From Pedobacter ureilyticus (GTDB lineage Bacteria; Bacteroidota; Bacteroidia; Sphingobacteriales; Sphingobacteriaceae): a stretch of 64,000 nt of DNA. Positions within the stretch are counted from its first letter, which is position 1; each line of letters starts with the position of its first letter. The notes beneath the pieces were generated by a model. It saw only the letters and a list, made by a program, of their open reading frames with translations. It was not told where the DNA came from and did not search any database. Where the stretch lies: the NCBI RefSeq assembly GCF_005925345.1, contig NZ_SSHJ01000017.1:1-64000 (forward strand), given 5' to 3'. Made by a program: the position numbers and the translations under genes. This document shows positions 42,241 through 52,117 of the stretch, one piece after another.

Positions 42241-42464
42241 TGATAGTTTTAACTGTTACCTACAAACAAGATGCCACTATTTAAGATGATTTATGTGTCA
42301 TATTCTTGCCTAAGCGACACGGAGAATACATCCAAGGGTATCGGATTTAGTTTACCGCTTCGCAATAGGTCAGCATCAGCTTTTAGGTTTATTTTTTAAA
42401 GTCACATTTTTCCGGCATAAACGTTTAACTTTCTGCTATCAATTAAAAAAACCTATAACTCAAG

Positions 42465-44471
42465 TTATTTAATATGCTCCAAGGCTTCTTCTATGGTAGC
42501 TACAGGTAGTTGGCAAGTCTTATTTCTGCACACATAAATTTTAGTTTGCTCGCTTTGCTTATGCTGCAATAAAGGAAGTGTACTTTTTGTTCCTGCCAAA
42601 ACAATTTTATTTGGGATATATTGCCTATCTAAGTCTCTTTTTACTGCTCTGAAATCCGGTCCGGCAATGGCAATCTCGTTAATACCATACACTTCGTTAA
42701 GTAATTGAATACTCCAATTGGAATAGGCAGAGCCGTAAGATTTAATACGTGGTAAAACTGCACTTAGCATAGCTGATGCTTTGCTTGCAAAAATCTCATC
42801 ATCAAAAAACAAACCTAATTTTTGTAAGTTTTGTGCCATTACAGAGTTAGATGCAGGAATTACGTTATCCATCACTTCATGTTTGCGGGCTATTAAACGC
42901 TCACCCTGGTTAGCGGTGTAAAAAAACATCACATTGTGCTCATCGGCAAAATTTGCCAAAACGTATACGGATAGTTCTTTAGCCTCGTTTAGCCAAGCCT
43001 CGTTAAAATCAACCTCATAAAGTGCAATCAGTGCCTCAATTAAAAATGCATAATCATCTAAAAACCCAGAGATACTTGCCTTTCCATTTTTATAGTTTCT
43101 AAACAGTCCCCCTTGGTCATCTACCAAATTATTTAGGATGAAAGTAGCGGCTTTCTTTGCTTTTTGATAATAGCTGTCGTTGGCCAAAACCTGTGCGGCG
43201 TCTGCCAAAGCTTTAATCATTTGGGCATTCCAAGCGGTTAGGCACTTATCATCAAGTCCGGGTCTTACACGCTCCGCTCTTTTTGCTAGCAACTTCAATT
43301 TTGCCTCTTCAACTGTAGCCTCAAAATCGGCTTTGCTCAAATTGTATTTTTCCATTAAGGTGTCATCCGAAAAATTACGTCGTAAGATATTCGTATGTTC
43401 TTCTTCCCAATTGCCATCTTCGGTAATGTTAAAATAAGCTAACAACATCGGGTTGGAACCTGCTGCTGCTTCAAAATCAGCTTTGCTCCATACATAAAAT
43501 TTCCCTTCTACGCCTTCGCTATCAGCATCTAGTGCCGAATAAAATAAGCCTTCTGGCGAGGTCATTTCACGCTCCACCCATTCGATGGTCTGTTTAATTA
43601 CAGCGGCATAGGGTTCCAATTTTAGGCATTGATAAGCCTCGGCGTATAAACTTACCAGCTGCGCATTGTCGTACAACATTTTCTCAAAGTGTGGCACATG
43701 CCATTGCCCATCTACCGAATAACGGGCAAATCCGCCACCAACTTGATCGTAGATACCTCCTGTAGCCATCGCTTCTAGCGTAGTCATTACTTGCATCATC
43801 ACAGCCTGGTCGTCTTTTAAAAATGCATAACGCAGCAAGAACGACCAATTGTTGGGCAAGGGAAACTTTGGCGCTCTATTGTATCCACCTTCAATTGGGT
43901 CGAAATTACGTTTCCAAGGCGCCACGATCTCTACCAGTTGTTCTTCACCAAAAGTTAATTCCGCACTGCCACTTTCAATCAACTCTGCCTGCTGCAAACC
44001 TTCCGTTAATCGCTCTGCGTATTTTATCGCTTTTTCAGGATCTTTTTGCCACAGGCTGGCCAAGTTCAACAGAATATTAATCCAATCTGCTTTTCTAAAA
44101 TATGTGCCACCGTAAACAGGACGCTGATCGGGCAAGCAAATGGCATTTAGCGGCCAACCTCCATTGCCATTCATCAATTGCACGGCCATCATATAAATTT
44201 GATCAATATCCGGACGTTCTTCTCTATCTACCTTAATACAAACGAAATGCTTGTTCATCACTTCGGCTACCTCATGGCTCTCGAAACTTTCATGCTCCAT
44301 CACGTGGCACCAATGGCAAGCCGAGTAGCCAACACTCACGATAATCAACTTGTTTTCATCTTTCGCTTTTTTTAGCGAAGCTTCGTTCCACTCGTACCAT
44401 TCTACCGGGTTGTGAGCATGTTGCAATAAATAAGGTGATGACGCGTGGATGAGTGAATTAGGTTCTTGCAT
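42465..44471 (-). CDS. DUF255 thioredoxin-domain protein (YyaL / SSP411 family)
   Basis: A 668-residue protein. The N-terminal thioredoxin-fold DUF255 domain (about 1-165) has [18 protein letters not shown] and [12 protein letters not shown]. The remaining part is a six-hairpin-like alpha/alpha barrel (about 190-590, [38 protein letters not shown]), as in N-acylglucosamine epimerase-type folds. The C-terminus has [11 protein letters not shown]. The family is widespread and its role poorly known (redox or sugar-linked). It is complete. Confidence 0.9.
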   Translation of the reverse strand: MQEPNSLIHASSPYLLQHAHNPVEWYEWNEASLKKAKDENKLIIVSVGYSACHWCHVMEHESFESHEVAEVMNKHFVCIKVDREERPDIDQIYMMAVQLMNGNGGWPLNAICLPDQRPVYGGTYFRKADWINILLNLASLWQKDPEKAIKYAERLTEGLQQAELIESGSAELTFGEEQLVEIVAPWKRNFDPIEGGYNRAPKFPLPNNWSFLLRYAFLKDDQAVMMQVMTTLEAMATGGIYDQVGGGFARYSVDGQWHVPHFEKMLYDNAQLVSLYAEAYQCLKLEPYAAVIKQTIEWVEREMTSPEGLFYSALDADSEGVEGKFYVWSKADFEAAAGSNPMLLAYFNITEDGNWEEEHTNILRRNFSDDTLMEKYNLSKADFEATVEEAKLKLLAKRAERVRPGLDDKCLTAWNAQMIKALADAAQVLANDSYYQKAKKAATFILNNLVDDQGGLFRNYKNGKASISGFLDDYAFLIEALIALYEVDFNEAWLNEAKELSVYVLANFADEHNVMFFYTANQGERLIARKHEVMDNVIPASNSVMAQNLQKLGLFFDDEIFASKASAMLSAVLPRIKSYGSAYSNWSIQLLNEVYGINEIAIAGPDFRAVKRDLDRQYIPNKIVLAGTKSTLPLLQHKQSEQTKIYVCRNKTCQLPVATIEEALEHIK

Positions 44472-44477
44472 ATTGTA

Positions 44478-44512
44478 AAGGTATAAGGTTTATGGCGTAA
44501 GGTATAAGGTTT
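44478..44512. repeat. Short tandem duplication in the gap
   Basis: AAGGTATAAGGTTT occurs at 44478-44491 and again at 44499-44512, a 21-bp period, just upstream of the DUF255 start. The rest of the gap up to 44760 shows nothing recognisable. Confidence 0.5.
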
Positions 44513-44760
44513 TGAAAAAGTTTTTGTGAATAAATGCCTCTCTAAAGTCGAAATTGAAAATTATCAAATTTAGTCCTGCGATTAGCTATCACGGGTGTTC
44601 AAAACATGCTTTCTATAAGTTCGAAGAACTAATATTATTTTAGACCAAGAGACTGATATAGTTAAAAACCACAGCGTGGTGATATTATTTTTATTCAGTT
44701 TTCAAAAAAAATAGGTTTCGAACAACCCTAATTAGCTATCGTTTTTATACTTTTAGGTAA

Positions 44761-45753
44761 ATGTTGAGATCTATGGAATTAGCCGAAAGTATATTATTTA
44801 ATGCGATTAAAGAAATTATCGTTCAATCGAGATTAAGGGTATTTCGCATGGCTAACTCTGCGCTTTTAGAGTCTTATTGGCACATAGGAAAACTTATTGT
44901 TGAAGACGAGCAACAAGGAAAACATAGAGCAGATTATGGTAAAGCAACTTTAAAGGTTTTATCTAAGCAGCTAACGCTAGAGTTCGGTAAGGGATTTGAT
45001 GAACGAAATTTAAACAACATGAGGGCTTTTTATAATGCTTTTCAGATTTGGTACGCAGTGCGTACTGAATTGAGTTGGACACATTACCGACTACTTTCAA
45101 GACTAGATGGCGAAGAAAAAAGAACTTTTTACATCAATGAAGCCATTAGTGGCAATTGGAGTAGCAGAGTTCTGCAAAGACAGATAGAAACATTATCTTT
45201 CGAAAGAACTTTGACTAATGCAAATTCGACAACGCCTACCATCCAAGATTTTATTAAAGACCCATACATTTTCGAATTTCTAGGAATAAACCCAGAAACT
45301 TCTACCACAGAAAGAAATTTAGAAACGGCAATTATAGACCATTTACAAAAATTCCTACTCGAATTTGGAAAGGGATTTGCTTTTGTGGCGAGACAACAGC
45401 ACATTGTAACTGACACTTCCGATTTCTATATCGATCTTGTGTTTTACAACTACATCTTAAAATGTTTTGTCATCATCGATCTAAAAACTGGAAGCTTAAA
45501 CCATCAAGATATTGGACAAATAGATATGTATGTGAGAATGTACAACGATCTGAAAAAAGGTAAAGACGACAATCCAACAATTGGAATATTGCTGTGCTCA
45601 GAAAAAGATGAAACCATTGTAAAATATTCCGTGCTTAACGATAAAAACCAGCTTTTTGCTAGCAAATATCTATTATACTTGCCAAAAGAGGAAGAATTAA
45701 AAAACATTATAGAACAAGATAGACTTAGATTTGAATTAGACAACAAATCATGA
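44761..45753 (+). CDS. PDDEXK nuclease-fold protein (DUF1016, YhcG-like)
   Basis: A 330-residue protein. The N-terminal DUF1016_N part (about 10-150) has SYWHIGKLIVEDEQQGK and WTHYRLLSRLDGEEKRTFY; the C-terminal PD-(D/E)XK part (about 170-320) has YIDLVFYNYILKCFVIIDLK with the D-x-K triad, then QIDMYVRMYND. In other genomes this family is linked to defence islands and restriction-type loci, but no partner lies next to this copy. It looks intact. The second Met (MELAES) may be the start. Confidence 0.88.
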   Translation: MLRSMELAESILFNAIKEIIVQSRLRVFRMANSALLESYWHIGKLIVEDEQQGKHRADYGKATLKVLSKQLTLEFGKGFDERNLNNMRAFYNAFQIWYAVRTELSWTHYRLLSRLDGEEKRTFYINEAISGNWSSRVLQRQIETLSFERTLTNANSTTPTIQDFIKDPYIFEFLGINPETSTTERNLETAIIDHLQKFLLEFGKGFAFVARQQHIVTDTSDFYIDLVFYNYILKCFVIIDLKTGSLNHQDIGQIDMYVRMYNDLKKGKDDNPTIGILLCSEKDETIVKYSVLNDKNQLFASKYLLYLPKEEELKNIIEQDRLRFELDNKS

Positions 45754-45807
45754 AACCATTTCAATTTGATAGGAATAGCTCCACTTCCATATAAAAATAA
45801 TAAGCAG

Positions 45808-46905
45808 ATGAAAATTACCCACACCGAAATTTACCGTTTTAGCATCCCGATGGAACCTTTTGTAATTGCCACCGGCACCATGCACTTTGCGCAAAATGTT
45901 TTGATAAGGATTTTTACCGATGCAGGTATCCACGGCAACGGCGAATGCTCGGCTTTTCCGATGATTGTGGGAGAAACACAAGAAACTTGCTTGGCGATGG
46001 CCAAAGACTTTGCCCAGATCTTAAAGGACAAAGATCCATTAGACATTCCTGCAAGGATGAATGACTTGCTGGGGTATGCAGCGCACAATCCAACTATTAA
46101 AAGTGCTTTTGACATGGCGCTTTTCGATATTGCTGCAAAAAATGCCAACCAACCTCTGTATCAATTTTTGGGCGGACAAAAGCGTACCATAGAAACCGAT
46201 ATGACTTTGGGCATTGGCACTCCCGAACAAATGGCCTCCAAAGCGGTAGAACATGTAAATAATGGGTGCAGAATTATTAAAATTAAACTCGGCAAAAAAG
46301 TTCATGAAGATATCGAGCGTGTGGCATCAATAAGAAATGCCATAGGCGATGAAATTACTTTACGTTTAGATGCCAATCAAGGTTGGAGCTTTGACGATGC
46401 GCTTTTTGCTTTAACAGAACTAGAGAAATTTAACATCGAATTTTGCGAACAACCCATGCGTACTTGGTTCGACGATAAGTTGCCAGAGCTAAACACCAAC
46501 TCGCCTATTGCTTTAATGGCTGACGAAAGTTGCTATAACCACCATGACGCAAGGAAACTCATCAACTCACAGTCTACAACTTTTTTGAATATCAAGTTTT
46601 CTAAATCTGGCGGAATTTTAGAAGCGCAGAAAATACATGAGGTTGCTTTACAAAAAGGGGTAAAGTGCATGATTGGTAGCATGCTCGAAAGCAGATTAGC
46701 GCTAACCGCTAACCTACACTTTGCTTTGGCTAGCCCCAATGTAGTCTATTTTGATTTAGACACCTGCCTACTTGGACATTTGGTAGACCCAGTAATTGGT
46801 GGCTTAACTTACCAAGGTTTTACGCTCGACGTGCCCGATACACCAGGTATTGGTGCCGAAGCTGATGAATTCTTTTTAGAGAAATGCGAAAGCTGGACCA
46901 TATAA
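45808..46905 (+). CDS. Dipeptide epimerase (enolase superfamily, Ala-D/L-Glu type)
   Basis: ATG 45808 is chosen because MKITHTEIYRFSIPM is the usual start of the family; the longer frame from 45766 adds residues without homology. About 365 residues. Muconate-cycloisomerase-type motifs are visible: K-x-K in IIKIKLGKK (near 160), the metal ligands LRLDANQGW, FCEQPM and MADESC, and the second Lys in NIKFSKSGG. It probably epimerises L-Ala-D/L-Glu or a similar dipeptide from peptidoglycan; specificity is not readable. It starts 55 nt after the PDDEXK gene. Confidence 0.88.
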   Translation: MKITHTEIYRFSIPMEPFVIATGTMHFAQNVLIRIFTDAGIHGNGECSAFPMIVGETQETCLAMAKDFAQILKDKDPLDIPARMNDLLGYAAHNPTIKSAFDMALFDIAAKNANQPLYQFLGGQKRTIETDMTLGIGTPEQMASKAVEHVNNGCRIIKIKLGKKVHEDIERVASIRNAIGDEITLRLDANQGWSFDDALFALTELEKFNIEFCEQPMRTWFDDKLPELNTNSPIALMADESCYNHHDARKLINSQSTTFLNIKFSKSGGILEAQKIHEVALQKGVKCMIGSMLESRLALTANLHFALASPNVVYFDLDTCLLGHLVDPVIGGLTYQGFTLDVPDTPGIGAEADEFFLEKCESWTI

Positions 46906-47223
46906 AAAAATGATTGAATGAGAAAATGACTAAATGATTGAATGTATAATTCCATTCGTTCTATCCTAACATTTCATCTTTACAACATTTCAACCTTAAA
47001 ACACCCCAATCTACGAAGACTTTCGGAGTTTTGTCGATAAAAATGGGCCGTTGGTCGATTACTCCTAATTTGCGTGCAACGTTTTTCCATGGTTTGCGTC
47101 TTACTAACAAAACACAAATCAATTATGAACCGCCAATAATTAAATCATCATTAAAACTACAAGCAAATGGTGATTTAATTAAGGCATGGAAAATTTGACC
47201 ACTAAAAACAAAATCAACAACAA
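46906..47223. other. Intergenic gap
   Basis: About 318 nt. It has an imperfect direct repeat of AAATGATTGAATG (46907-46945) and otherwise no ORF or clear promoter. Confidence 0.4.
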
Positions 47224-47817
47224 ATGAAACAAAGAACTTCTTCGCTATTCGCTATCGGGATTTTAGCTTTAGCCCTTACCACCTCATCAGTTTATGCAAA
47301 CAATGAAGTAACTGGCCCCGTTACTTACAGAACCACAGACCAATCTGCTCCAAAAAAAATTATCATTTCTGGCAATGTAGAAGTGACTTTAGTACAAGAC
47401 CACGAAAGCAAAAAACTGTATACTAATGATGGCACTGCAAAAGCTAGAGTTTACGCAACAGACGACGCCATTTATGTTTCTACCAAGAAAAACAGCGAAA
47501 CTGCAAAAATTACACTTTATGTAGGCAACGTTTACCGTATAGATGTAGCTGGAAACGCAGTAGTAAATACCAAAAACACCGTAAATGCACAACACTTACA
47601 AATCATTATCCAAGACAATGCCAAGGCAGAAATTAGCTCAAATACCGAAAGCTTATATACTAAATTAAGTAACGAAAGTGCTTTAAAATTAAACGGAAGC
47701 ACCCAATTACATGCGGTTTCTACCAATGAGTTAGCCAGCCTAAACACTAAAAACTTTAAAGCTGCCAAAACAGAAGTAGAGAAAAGAAATTCGGCAGATT
47801 ACGCAAAGGCAAAATAA
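47224..47817 (+). CDS. GIN-domain (DUF2807) secreted protein
   Basis: A 197-residue exported protein: signal peptide (about 1-25, ending SVYAN), then a GIN/DUF2807 beta-helix-like region (ISGNVEVTLVQDHESKKLYT; YRIDVAGNAVVNTKNTVNAQ). Such proteins are called putative adhesin heads; the function is not established. A strong terminator follows. It is monocistronic. Confidence 0.8.
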   Translation: MKQRTSSLFAIGILALALTTSSVYANNEVTGPVTYRTTDQSAPKKIIISGNVEVTLVQDHESKKLYTNDGTAKARVYATDDAIYVSTKKNSETAKITLYVGNVYRIDVAGNAVVNTKNTVNAQHLQIIIQDNAKAEISSNTESLYTKLSNESALKLNGSTQLHAVSTNELASLNTKNFKAAKTEVEKRNSADYAKAK

Positions 47818-47837
47818 GCATTATACACGCAAATGTT

Positions 47838-47870
47838 AGCGCTATATCATTTAGGTATAGCGCTTTTTTT
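47838..47870 (+). terminator. Rho-independent terminator
   Basis: AGCGCTATA (47838-47846) pairs perfectly with TATAGCGCT (47856-47864) and is followed by a run of T to 47870. Confidence 0.85.
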
Positions 47871-47909
47871 ATGCAATGATAAATCTATATATTAGCAACC
47901 AAACTTAGT

Positions 47910-48683
47910 ATGGCAAGCATGAAAAACATTACGGATAGACACGAATATATTCTCCAAAAACTAAAGGAAGACGGCAAAGTAAACATCATTGAACTTATTA
48001 ACTTGATGAAAGTTTCGGGTGTTACCATACGTAAAGACTTGAAAATGCTGGAAGACAAAAACCTCTTGTTTAGAACCAGAGGAGGCGGATCTATCAAAAA
48101 TCCCTATGCCAGCGAAAGGAGCATTTATGAGAAAGAACAAATTAACGCTGATGAAAAACAACGTATAGCCAAAGCGGCACTAAAATTAATCAAAAATACG
48201 GATTCGATTACTATTGGATCAGGTTCTACGGTATTTGAAATTGCCCGATTTTTAAATCCTTCGGAGCACATAACCGTTATTACCCCAGCTTTAAAAGTAG
48301 GCTTAGAGCTAAGTAACAGAACTAATATTGAAGTGTTGCAACTAGGCGGAATGATTAGGGCAAACTCTTCGTCGGTAGCGGGTAACTTTGCCGAAAAAAT
48401 ATTGGAAGAAATTTCTTGCGGTATTTTGTTTTTAGGAGTTGATGGCATTGACCTAGATTTCGGTTTTTCTATTACCAATTTGGCCGAAGCTGCTTTAGAC
48501 CAAAAGATGATAGAAACTGCACAAACGGTGGTGATATTAGCCGACAGTACCAAATTTGATAAACGTGGCTTGGGCAAAGTGTGTACATTCGACCAAGTGG
48601 CTTACGTCATTACCGATGATAAAGTACCTGACATCATTGTTCAACAAATTGAAGAAAAAGGAGTTAAAGTAATTATCGCCTAA
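47910..48683 (+). CDS. DeoR/GlpR-family transcriptional regulator
   Basis: A 257-residue repressor-type protein. The N-terminal winged HTH (about 5-60) has ITDRHEYILQKLKEDGKVNI and SGVTIRKDLKMLEDKNLL. The C-terminal DeoR sensor domain (about 80-235) has GSGSTVFEIARFL and ILFLGVDGIDLDFG, which binds phosphorylated sugars. It is convergent with the phosphodiesterase genes, whose product glycerol-3-phosphate is the effector of GlpR; control of these genes is a reasonable inference. Alternative start MKNITD at 47919. Confidence 0.9.
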   Translation: MASMKNITDRHEYILQKLKEDGKVNIIELINLMKVSGVTIRKDLKMLEDKNLLFRTRGGGSIKNPYASERSIYEKEQINADEKQRIAKAALKLIKNTDSITIGSGSTVFEIARFLNPSEHITVITPALKVGLELSNRTNIEVLQLGGMIRANSSSVAGNFAEKILEEISCGILFLGVDGIDLDFGFSITNLAEAALDQKMIETAQTVVILADSTKFDKRGLGKVCTFDQVAYVITDDKVPDIIVQQIEEKGVKVIIA

Positions 48684-48702
48684 AGCAAGCCATTTAAAAC
48701 AA

Positions 48703-49638
48703 CTATATTTTAGCTTTTCCTAAATATTTATGCTGTGGTGTTTTTTTAGGCACCTCATTTTTTATCGCCTCGGCAACTTCTACAGGCAAATCCGATTCTA
48801 AAATATCTGCACCGCCTTTAAAAATATCAATATAAGCTTTTGCTCGCTCAGCAGCAGTTGGCAATTTATCATAAGTGGGTGCCGAAGATATCATTACCAT
48901 TACTCCTTTATCTTGCAAAAGCTTCATCAACTCTTTATTTTCAGGCGTATATTCTGGTCCTATATAAGCAATAATACTTTCCCAAGGGATATTTGCCTTA
49001 ACATATTCGTCGTATGCTTTTTTAGTTTTGATATGCACAGAAAGCATCCAATTGGGGTTTTGATCTAGATAAAAACGAGCTTGCTTTGCATTATGCACCG
49101 TTAACATCACGGCCTCATTATTACACTCTTTTAAAATTCGGGCAGTCATTTCTAGGGGAACATCCTTTTTATCCAAATTCATCACAGTTTTTCCTTTGCT
49201 CCAAAGAATGGCCTCTTTTAACGTTGGTATTTTAGCATCAGTCAAATTACCTTCCGGATCTTTTAACCTTAGCTTCTGTATTTCAGCATACGTATAATCT
49301 GAGAGTTTTCCCTTGCCGTTGGTTGTTCTTTCTAAAGTAGCATCGTGCATTAATACAGCCACACTATCTTTGGTTAGTCTAGGATCTATTTCAAAAAAAG
49401 ATGGCATGTATTTTAAGGTATTAGCAAAAGTCTCCATAGAATTTTCTGGGAAACCTTTGGTCATACCGCCCCTATGCCCGCTGATAATGGGAAAATTATT
49501 TTCTCCATGCTTAAAGAAAGCTTTCAGTTCATTAACATTTTTGAATTTTAAAATATTGATTTCCTGTTTCTGTGCAAATACCGCAAATGGAGATAACATT
49601 ACTAGTAAAATTATTCTCTTTTTAAACGATTTTATCAT
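48703..49638 (-). CDS. Exported glycerophosphodiester phosphodiesterase-family protein
   Basis: A 311-residue protein with a signal peptide (ending VFAQK, about 23). GDPD motifs: ISGHRGG with the first His, FEIDPRLTKDS with Glu and Asp metal ligands, and LMHDATLERTTNGKG with the second His. It hydrolyses glycerophosphodiesters, giving glycerol-3-phosphate and an alcohol, in the periplasm. It is in a leftward group with a paralogue (33 nt from its ORF end) and a metallophosphoesterase. Confidence 0.9.
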   Translation of the reverse strand: MIKSFKKRIILLVMLSPFAVFAQKQEINILKFKNVNELKAFFKHGENNFPIISGHRGGMTKGFPENSMETFANTLKYMPSFFEIDPRLTKDSVAVLMHDATLERTTNGKGKLSDYTYAEIQKLRLKDPEGNLTDAKIPTLKEAILWSKGKTVMNLDKKDVPLEMTARILKECNNEAVMLTVHNAKQARFYLDQNPNWMLSVHIKTKKAYDEYVKANIPWESIIAYIGPEYTPENKELMKLLQDKGVMVMISSAPTYDKLPTAAERAKAYIDIFKGGADILESDLPVEVAEAIKNEVPKKTPQHKYLGKAKI

Positions 49639-49671
49639 GCTGATTTTTTTGATTTAAATGTATGTCATTGT

Positions 49672-50601
49672 CTAATTGAAGAACTTACTCTTCTTACTTT
49701 TCGAAGGAAAATACGCTTTAATAGCTTCATAAGCTTCTATCGCATTATCGCTTAAAAGAATATCAGCCCCACCGCCAATTGTATTTTTATAAGATTGAAT
49801 TCGGGTATCCTTATTTTTTTCTTTCTCCATTACTTTAGCTGTGTAGATAAAAATCATCATCCCTTTGCTATGTACTAAATCATAAAACGCTTTCTTTTTA
49901 GGTTGACCAATGTAAGCCACCATATTTTCATGAGGAATTCCTATGGCTTCGTATGCCTTTAATCGTTCTGCATTACTTACAAAAACCTCAAACATTAGAC
50001 TTTTATCTTTGGCGTAATAAAAAGCGGCCTCGGCTGGTTCATAAGCAGAGATAAGAACCGAACTTTCAGAGGTGGTCTCTTTAATGGTTTTGTAAAGTTG
50101 ATTTAAGGGCACATCTTTTTTATCCAACATTAAAATTGTCTTCCCTTTTGCCCAAAGCAACATTTCTTCTAACGTATGGATGCGATAGTTGGTTGGCTTG
50201 CCACTTTTATCCAGCAACCTCAGCTTTTGCACCTCCTCCCAAGTGTAGTCAGACAATTTACCTTTACCAGTTGTAGTTCTATCTAAAGTAGCATCGTGTA
50301 AAACCACCACCACACTATCTTTGGTTAAACGCGGATCCACTTCAAAGAAAGCAGGTATTTTAGAAAGTACATACGCAAATCCGGCAATAGAATTTTCTGG
50401 ATACAGTTCTTGCGCTCCACCTCTATGACCACTTATCATTGGAATACGATCTGGGGTATATTTAAAGAATTCTTTTAAATCTTTGGTCGATTTAATTTTC
50501 AAAGTATTCAATTTCTGCTGTGCAAACAATTGAAAATTCGAAAACAATAAAATCGCCATCAAATAATTCCATTTCGTATGATAAAACCAATTAATTTTCA
50601 T
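49672..50601 (-). CDS. Exported glycerophosphodiester phosphodiesterase-family protein (second)
   Basis: I take the start at 50601 (MKINWFYHTKWNYLMAILLF): a longer frame to 50658 would overlap the 3' end of the upstream gene. About 309 residues with a signal peptide ending LFAQQ. Motifs ISGHRGGAQ, FEVDPRLTKDS and LHDATLDRTTTGKG are intact. It is close to the next paralogue downstream, so a tandem duplication is likely. Confidence 0.88.
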   Translation of the reverse strand: MKINWFYHTKWNYLMAILLFSNFQLFAQQKLNTLKIKSTKDLKEFFKYTPDRIPMISGHRGGAQELYPENSIAGFAYVLSKIPAFFEVDPRLTKDSVVVVLHDATLDRTTTGKGKLSDYTWEEVQKLRLLDKSGKPTNYRIHTLEEMLLWAKGKTILMLDKKDVPLNQLYKTIKETTSESSVLISAYEPAEAAFYYAKDKSLMFEVFVSNAERLKAYEAIGIPHENMVAYIGQPKKKAFYDLVHSKGMMIFIYTAKVMEKEKNKDTRIQSYKNTIGGGADILLSDNAIEAYEAIKAYFPSKSKKSKFFN

Positions 50602-50620
50602 CGCCGCCAACCATTTAAAG

Positions 50621-51751
50621 CTATTGATAAAGTGGAACCGAAAAATTACTGTCTTCATCGCTCTCCTCTAATAGCTCATTCCTTTTAGGAATAAAAGTTC
50701 TCACGCTAAGCCTTTTTTTATCTTGATCAAACTTCATCAACCTTAAAATTCCGTTACCTCCATTTCTGTCTTTATCGGTATACTCCGGATTTCTTCTCCC
50801 TTGGTAATCGGTTAATATCACTTTAATAGTTCTTCCTTCAAATTTCACTTCTTTCATCGCCTCACCGCTTACATGGCCACAAAGCATCATGAAAACATTT
50901 GGCGAGTGCTTAAATTTCTCGATAATGCGTTTGCCCTGCTTAGTAAAATTACCTGGTTTTGGCGCTATACCTGCTCCTGCTACGAAATTGCTTTTGCTAG
51001 AAGTATCAGGCCTCAAAATATTATGGCTAACTACAATTGCCTTTCTATCCTTATATTTTGCTAAAATATCTGCTCCCCAATTGTGTACCCTTTCCTCCAG
51101 TGCGGCGTCATAAAGTTCTTTTTTACCTGGGTCGTTAAAAATCAAATACAAAGCAATAAACTTCTCGCCGTTAGCTTCGAACAAATCGTAGTGGCTATCG
51201 CTAGATTCGGCATTATCAAACGAGCCTCCATAATATGGCCTACCTTCAAAATGCTTTTTACCGAAATACTTGGTATATCCAACTTTAGAGCCATTGGGAT
51301 CTCCATTTGGCCTAACATCGTGGTTTCCTACGGCCACACCATAAGGGATACCGTAAGGAAAATTTGGCTGTGGCCTTTCTAATCGATACATCGCATCTTT
51401 AGCTCGCTCCCATTGCTCAGGTAGCTTATCTCCTTGATCGGTAATGTCTCCCACATGTACCACATAAGCTATCTTCTCCTTTTGGGCGTGGTCAACAATC
51501 CAATCTATCTGATCGTAAAACATATTCATATTGCCCCCATACCTTTCTCCGGTATAATATTGCGTATCTCCCAAAACAGCTATTTGAAAATATTTATCTT
51601 CTTTAGTTTGTGCCGCAGCAGCAACTTCACTCTTATTGAAGAAATTTAGGTGCTTAAAATTGGCTCCAATTAGTGATAAACAGACTAATGAATAGATAAC
51701 GAATATGCTCTTGGCACTCGCATGTTTAGAAAATTTCGGATAATAATTCAT
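50621..51751 (-). CDS. Calcineurin-like metallophosphoesterase, exported
   Basis: Start 51751 (MNYYPKFSKHASAKSIFVIY) precedes a hydrophobic segment near 15-35 that looks like a signal anchor; an earlier Met at 51799 is less likely. About 376 residues. All calcineurin motifs are visible: VLGDTQYY, VHVGDITDQGD, VGNHDVR, VVSHNILRP and LCGHVSG. It may remove phosphate from phosphomonoesters or -diesters, feeding the same salvage as the two phosphodiesterases behind it. Confidence 0.88.
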   Translation of the reverse strand: MNYYPKFSKHASAKSIFVIYSLVCLSLIGANFKHLNFFNKSEVAAAAQTKEDKYFQIAVLGDTQYYTGERYGGNMNMFYDQIDWIVDHAQKEKIAYVVHVGDITDQGDKLPEQWERAKDAMYRLERPQPNFPYGIPYGVAVGNHDVRPNGDPNGSKVGYTKYFGKKHFEGRPYYGGSFDNAESSDSHYDLFEANGEKFIALYLIFNDPGKKELYDAALEERVHNWGADILAKYKDRKAIVVSHNILRPDTSSKSNFVAGAGIAPKPGNFTKQGKRIIEKFKHSPNVFMMLCGHVSGEAMKEVKFEGRTIKVILTDYQGRRNPEYTDKDRNGGNGILRLMKFDQDKKRLSVRTFIPKRNELLEESDEDSNFSVPLYQ

Positions 51752-51940
51752 ACTATAAGAAAATTTTGGTTTTGGTTTATGCAAAAAAAATCTCAACACA
51801 AGACATTATTGAAATAATTTGAAACTAAATTTAACAAATAACAAACTAAAACAAATAGAATTTTGAAATAAAACAAAATTTAATTAGATGTACGAAAGTA
51901 ATTTGCCGAGATCAATTTAACTTTAAAAATCTGTTAACAT

Positions 51941-51973
51941 AAAAAACCTCCAAACTATACCGTAAGGAGGTTT
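51941..51973 (-). terminator. Terminator of the M20 dipeptidase gene
   Basis: Read on the minus strand, AAACCTCC (51973-51966) pairs with GGAGGTTT (51951-51944) and a T run follows. It ends the transcript of the gene at 52118-53488. Confidence 0.7.
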
Positions 51974-52011
51974 CAAATATTGATTACCAGCTAATATTAA
52001 TTGAAATGTTT

Positions 52012-52095
52012 GTTATTGCAAGGCACGAAGCAATCTTAAAGCGGTAGTTTTACACCCTGCAATAGTTGTAGGATTGCTTCTTGCCTCGCAATGAC
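52012..52095. repeat. Dispersed inverted repeat (GTCATTGCGAGG type)
   Basis: GTTATTGCAAGGCACGAAGC (52012-52031) pairs with the arm GATTGCTTCTTGCCTCGCAA (52072-52091). It is the clearest match to the copy at 40261-40342. Confidence 0.8.
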
Positions 52096-52117
52096 GGAAA
52101 AATCCTCATAATTCACA

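Noticed and set aside
44761..45753. Defence island around the DUF1016 nuclease-fold gene
   Set aside because: Neighbours are a DUF255 protein and a dipeptide epimerase; no restriction, methylase or other defence gene is in the window.
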